From the NCBI GenBank assembly GCA_028275245.1, contig JAPWVA010000083.1, forward strand, positions 1 to 6,075: DNA of 6,075 nt, in the 5' to 3' direction. The stretch comes from Actinomycetota bacterium. Its GTDB lineage: Bacteria > Actinomycetota > Geothermincolia > Geothermincolales > RBG-13-55-18. Both the position numbers and the translations under genes were made by a program. This document shows positions 5,337 through 6,075 of the stretch, piece after piece; position 1 is the first letter of the stretch; each line of letters opens with the position of its first letter. Below the pieces are notes generated by a model. The model saw nothing but the letters and a program-made list of their open reading frames with translations. It did not search any database and was not told the DNA's origin.

Positions 5337-5373
5337 CCAGGAAGCAGTAGCGTGGAGAGCAGCAGATGAAGAG
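5337..5373 (+). repeat. 37-nt repeat, copy 3 (crcB start region)
   Basis: This copy starts CCAGGAAGCAGTAGC and ends AGCAGATGAAGAG, 73 nt after the start of copy 2. It contains the likely crcB Shine-Dalgarno (GGAGAG, 5354-5359) and the first codons of crcB (ATG at 5366). It is the most divergent copy, matching copy 2 at 28 of 37 positions. Confidence 0.8.
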
Positions 5374-5746
5374 ATACTTGGTGGTGGCACTGGGAGGATG
5401 TTTCGGGGCGGTGATCAGGTATTGGCTGAGCGGTTTGGTGAGCGAGAGGACTACCGGTGACTTTCCCTGGGGGACGCTGGTGGTCAACCTGGCGGGATCG
5501 TTCTTCATCGGTCTTTTTCTAACCATGGCCCTGGAAATATTTTCTTGGGGCATCGAGTTGAGGCTTTTCTTAGCCACCGGCGTCCTGGGCGCCTTCACCA
5601 CCTTTTCCACCTTCAGCTACGAGACCCTCTCGCTCTTGCGGGAGGGGATGTTCCTGATCGCGCTGGCCAACGTGGCAGCACAACTCGTGGGCTGCCTGGG
5701 GGCTGCCTACCTAGGCTATGCACTGGCCAAGCTGGTCTGGTCATGA
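5366..5746 (+). CDS. crcB: Fluoride channel CrcB/Fluc
   Basis: CrcB (Fluc) is a small dual-topology membrane protein that dimerises to form a fluoride-selective channel, letting F- leave the cytoplasm. The 126 residues match the family length and contain four hydrophobic segments (about 3-25, 35-58, 67-90, 95-123). Signature motifs are GGCFGAVIRY (10-19), PWGTLVVNLAGSF (34-46, with the conserved Asn41) and GVLGAFTTFSTFS (72-84), whose Phe80 and Phe83 correspond to the fluoride-lining phenylalanines and whose TTFS bend holds the central sodium in known structures. The ATG at 5366 is preceded six bases upstream by GGAGAG, and both lie inside the third copy of the local 37-nt repeat. A single channel gene in the window implies a homodimer. 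A DUF190 gene follows 71 nt later. I see no convincing fluoride riboswitch upstream. Confidence 0.97.
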   Translation: MKRYLVVALGGCFGAVIRYWLSGLVSERTTGDFPWGTLVVNLAGSFFIGLFLTMALEIFSWGIELRLFLATGVLGAFTTFSTFSYETLSLLREGMFLIALANVAAQLVGCLGAAYLGYALAKLVWS

Positions 5747-5817
5747 GGCGACCCTGAGAAGGGGCGTGCCGGCTACGGTGGGGTTCATGGGCTTATAAAA
5801 GAGGAGGTGGGCTACGG

Positions 5818-6075
5818 TTGCTGGAGAGGCTCAAGGGGAAGGTGATGAGCATCTATCTTGGGGAGGCTGACAAGCACGGTCACAAGCCCCTTTACCGGGA
5901 GCTGGTGGAGACACTTCACCGGTTGGGGGTGAGGGGGGCTACGGTGACCAGGGGCATAGAGGGTTACGGGCGGGCCGGCCACATACACCTGGCCTCGGTG
6001 CTCAGGCTCTCGGAGGACCTACCCGTGGTGGTTCAGGTGTTGGAGAGCGAGGAGAAGATCAAGGAGATCCTACCG
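5818..6075 (+). CDS. DUF190 family protein (3' end cut by window edge)
   Basis: The last 86 codons of the window encode the start of a DUF190 protein, a small cytosolic family with a PII-like fold that is often encoded next to crcB; its biochemical role is not established. Family stretches are IYLGEADKHGHKPLYRELV (12-30), GATVTRGIEGYG (40-51), GHIHLASVLRLSEDLPVVV (54-72) and EEKIKEILP at the cut end, all without a stop or frameshift. The chosen start is TTG at 5818, with GGAGGTGG about eight bases upstream; it gives the N-terminal length usual for the family. No ATG occurs in this frame between the preceding stop (5755) and 5818. GTG 5842 or ATG 5845 are later alternatives with a weaker AAGGGG site, and would trim conserved residues. 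The gene probably shares a transcript with crcB and may modulate the channel or respond to fluoride stress. Confidence 0.92.
   Translation, partial: MLERLKGKVMSIYLGEADKHGHKPLYRELVETLHRLGVRGATVTRGIEGYGRAGHIHLASVLRLSEDLPVVVQVLESEEKIKEILP

Noticed and set aside
5188..5373. CRISPR-like array: three 37-nt repeats with spacers of 39 and 36 nt
   Set aside because: Repeat and spacer sizes fit a CRISPR, but the copies differ at 5-9 of 37 positions, copy 1 is coding sequence of the GTPase, copy 3 contains the crcB start, and no cas gene is nearby.
5794..5800. TTATAAA as a -10 promoter element for the DUF190 gene
   Set aside because: No -35 match lies at suitable spacing, and the transcription start would fall within the Shine-Dalgarno sequence of the gene.

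Overview
The window reads as part of a high-GC bacterial chromosome. All real genes lie on the + strand, with strong GGAGG-type ribosome binding sites, frequent AGG arginine codons and a purine-rich coding strand. The content (Mo/W uptake, Moco biosynthesis) fits an anaerobe, and purine loading plus AGG-rich arginine usage is often seen in thermophiles. A deep-branching actinobacterial or clostridial lineage is possible, but no taxonomic marker is present, so this is a weak inference.

Layout. (1) 2-616: the C-terminal two thirds of a tungstate/molybdate-type ABC transporter ATPase with its TOBE domain. (2) 756-1676: a lipoprotein related to the TupA tungstate-binding family, with altered ligand loops. 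(3) 1677-2029: a 353-nt GC-rich gap with hairpins, a 13-nt direct repeat, a 7-bp closing stem and a partial copy of the moeA start region. This may be a structured leader. (4) 2030-3235: moeA, molybdopterin molybdenumtransferase. (5) 3236-3405: a gap with a perfect TTGACA hexamer and an 11-bp terminator-like hairpin directly before the next gene. (6) 3406-5220: a bacterial dynamin-like GTPase. (7) 5188-5373: three degenerate 37-nt repeats running from the last codons of the dynamin gene to the first codons of crcB. (8) 5366-5746: crcB/Fluc fluoride channel. (9) 5818 to the window end: a DUF190 (PII-like) protein cut by the window edge.

Working together. The first three genes form a metal-oxyanion module: capture and import of tungstate or molybdate, then insertion into molybdopterin by MoeA. 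The last two form a fluoride-resistance module; CrcB exports F- and DUF190 proteins are common neighbours of crcB. The dynamin-like GTPase sits between the modules, apparently behind its own promoter/attenuator region, and is joined to crcB by the repeat cluster.

The least expected signal is that repeat cluster. It supplies the C-terminal tail and stop codon of the dynamin gene in copy 1, and the Shine-Dalgarno sequence and start codon of crcB in copy 3. No CRISPR system, insertion sequence, tRNA or rRNA is visible.
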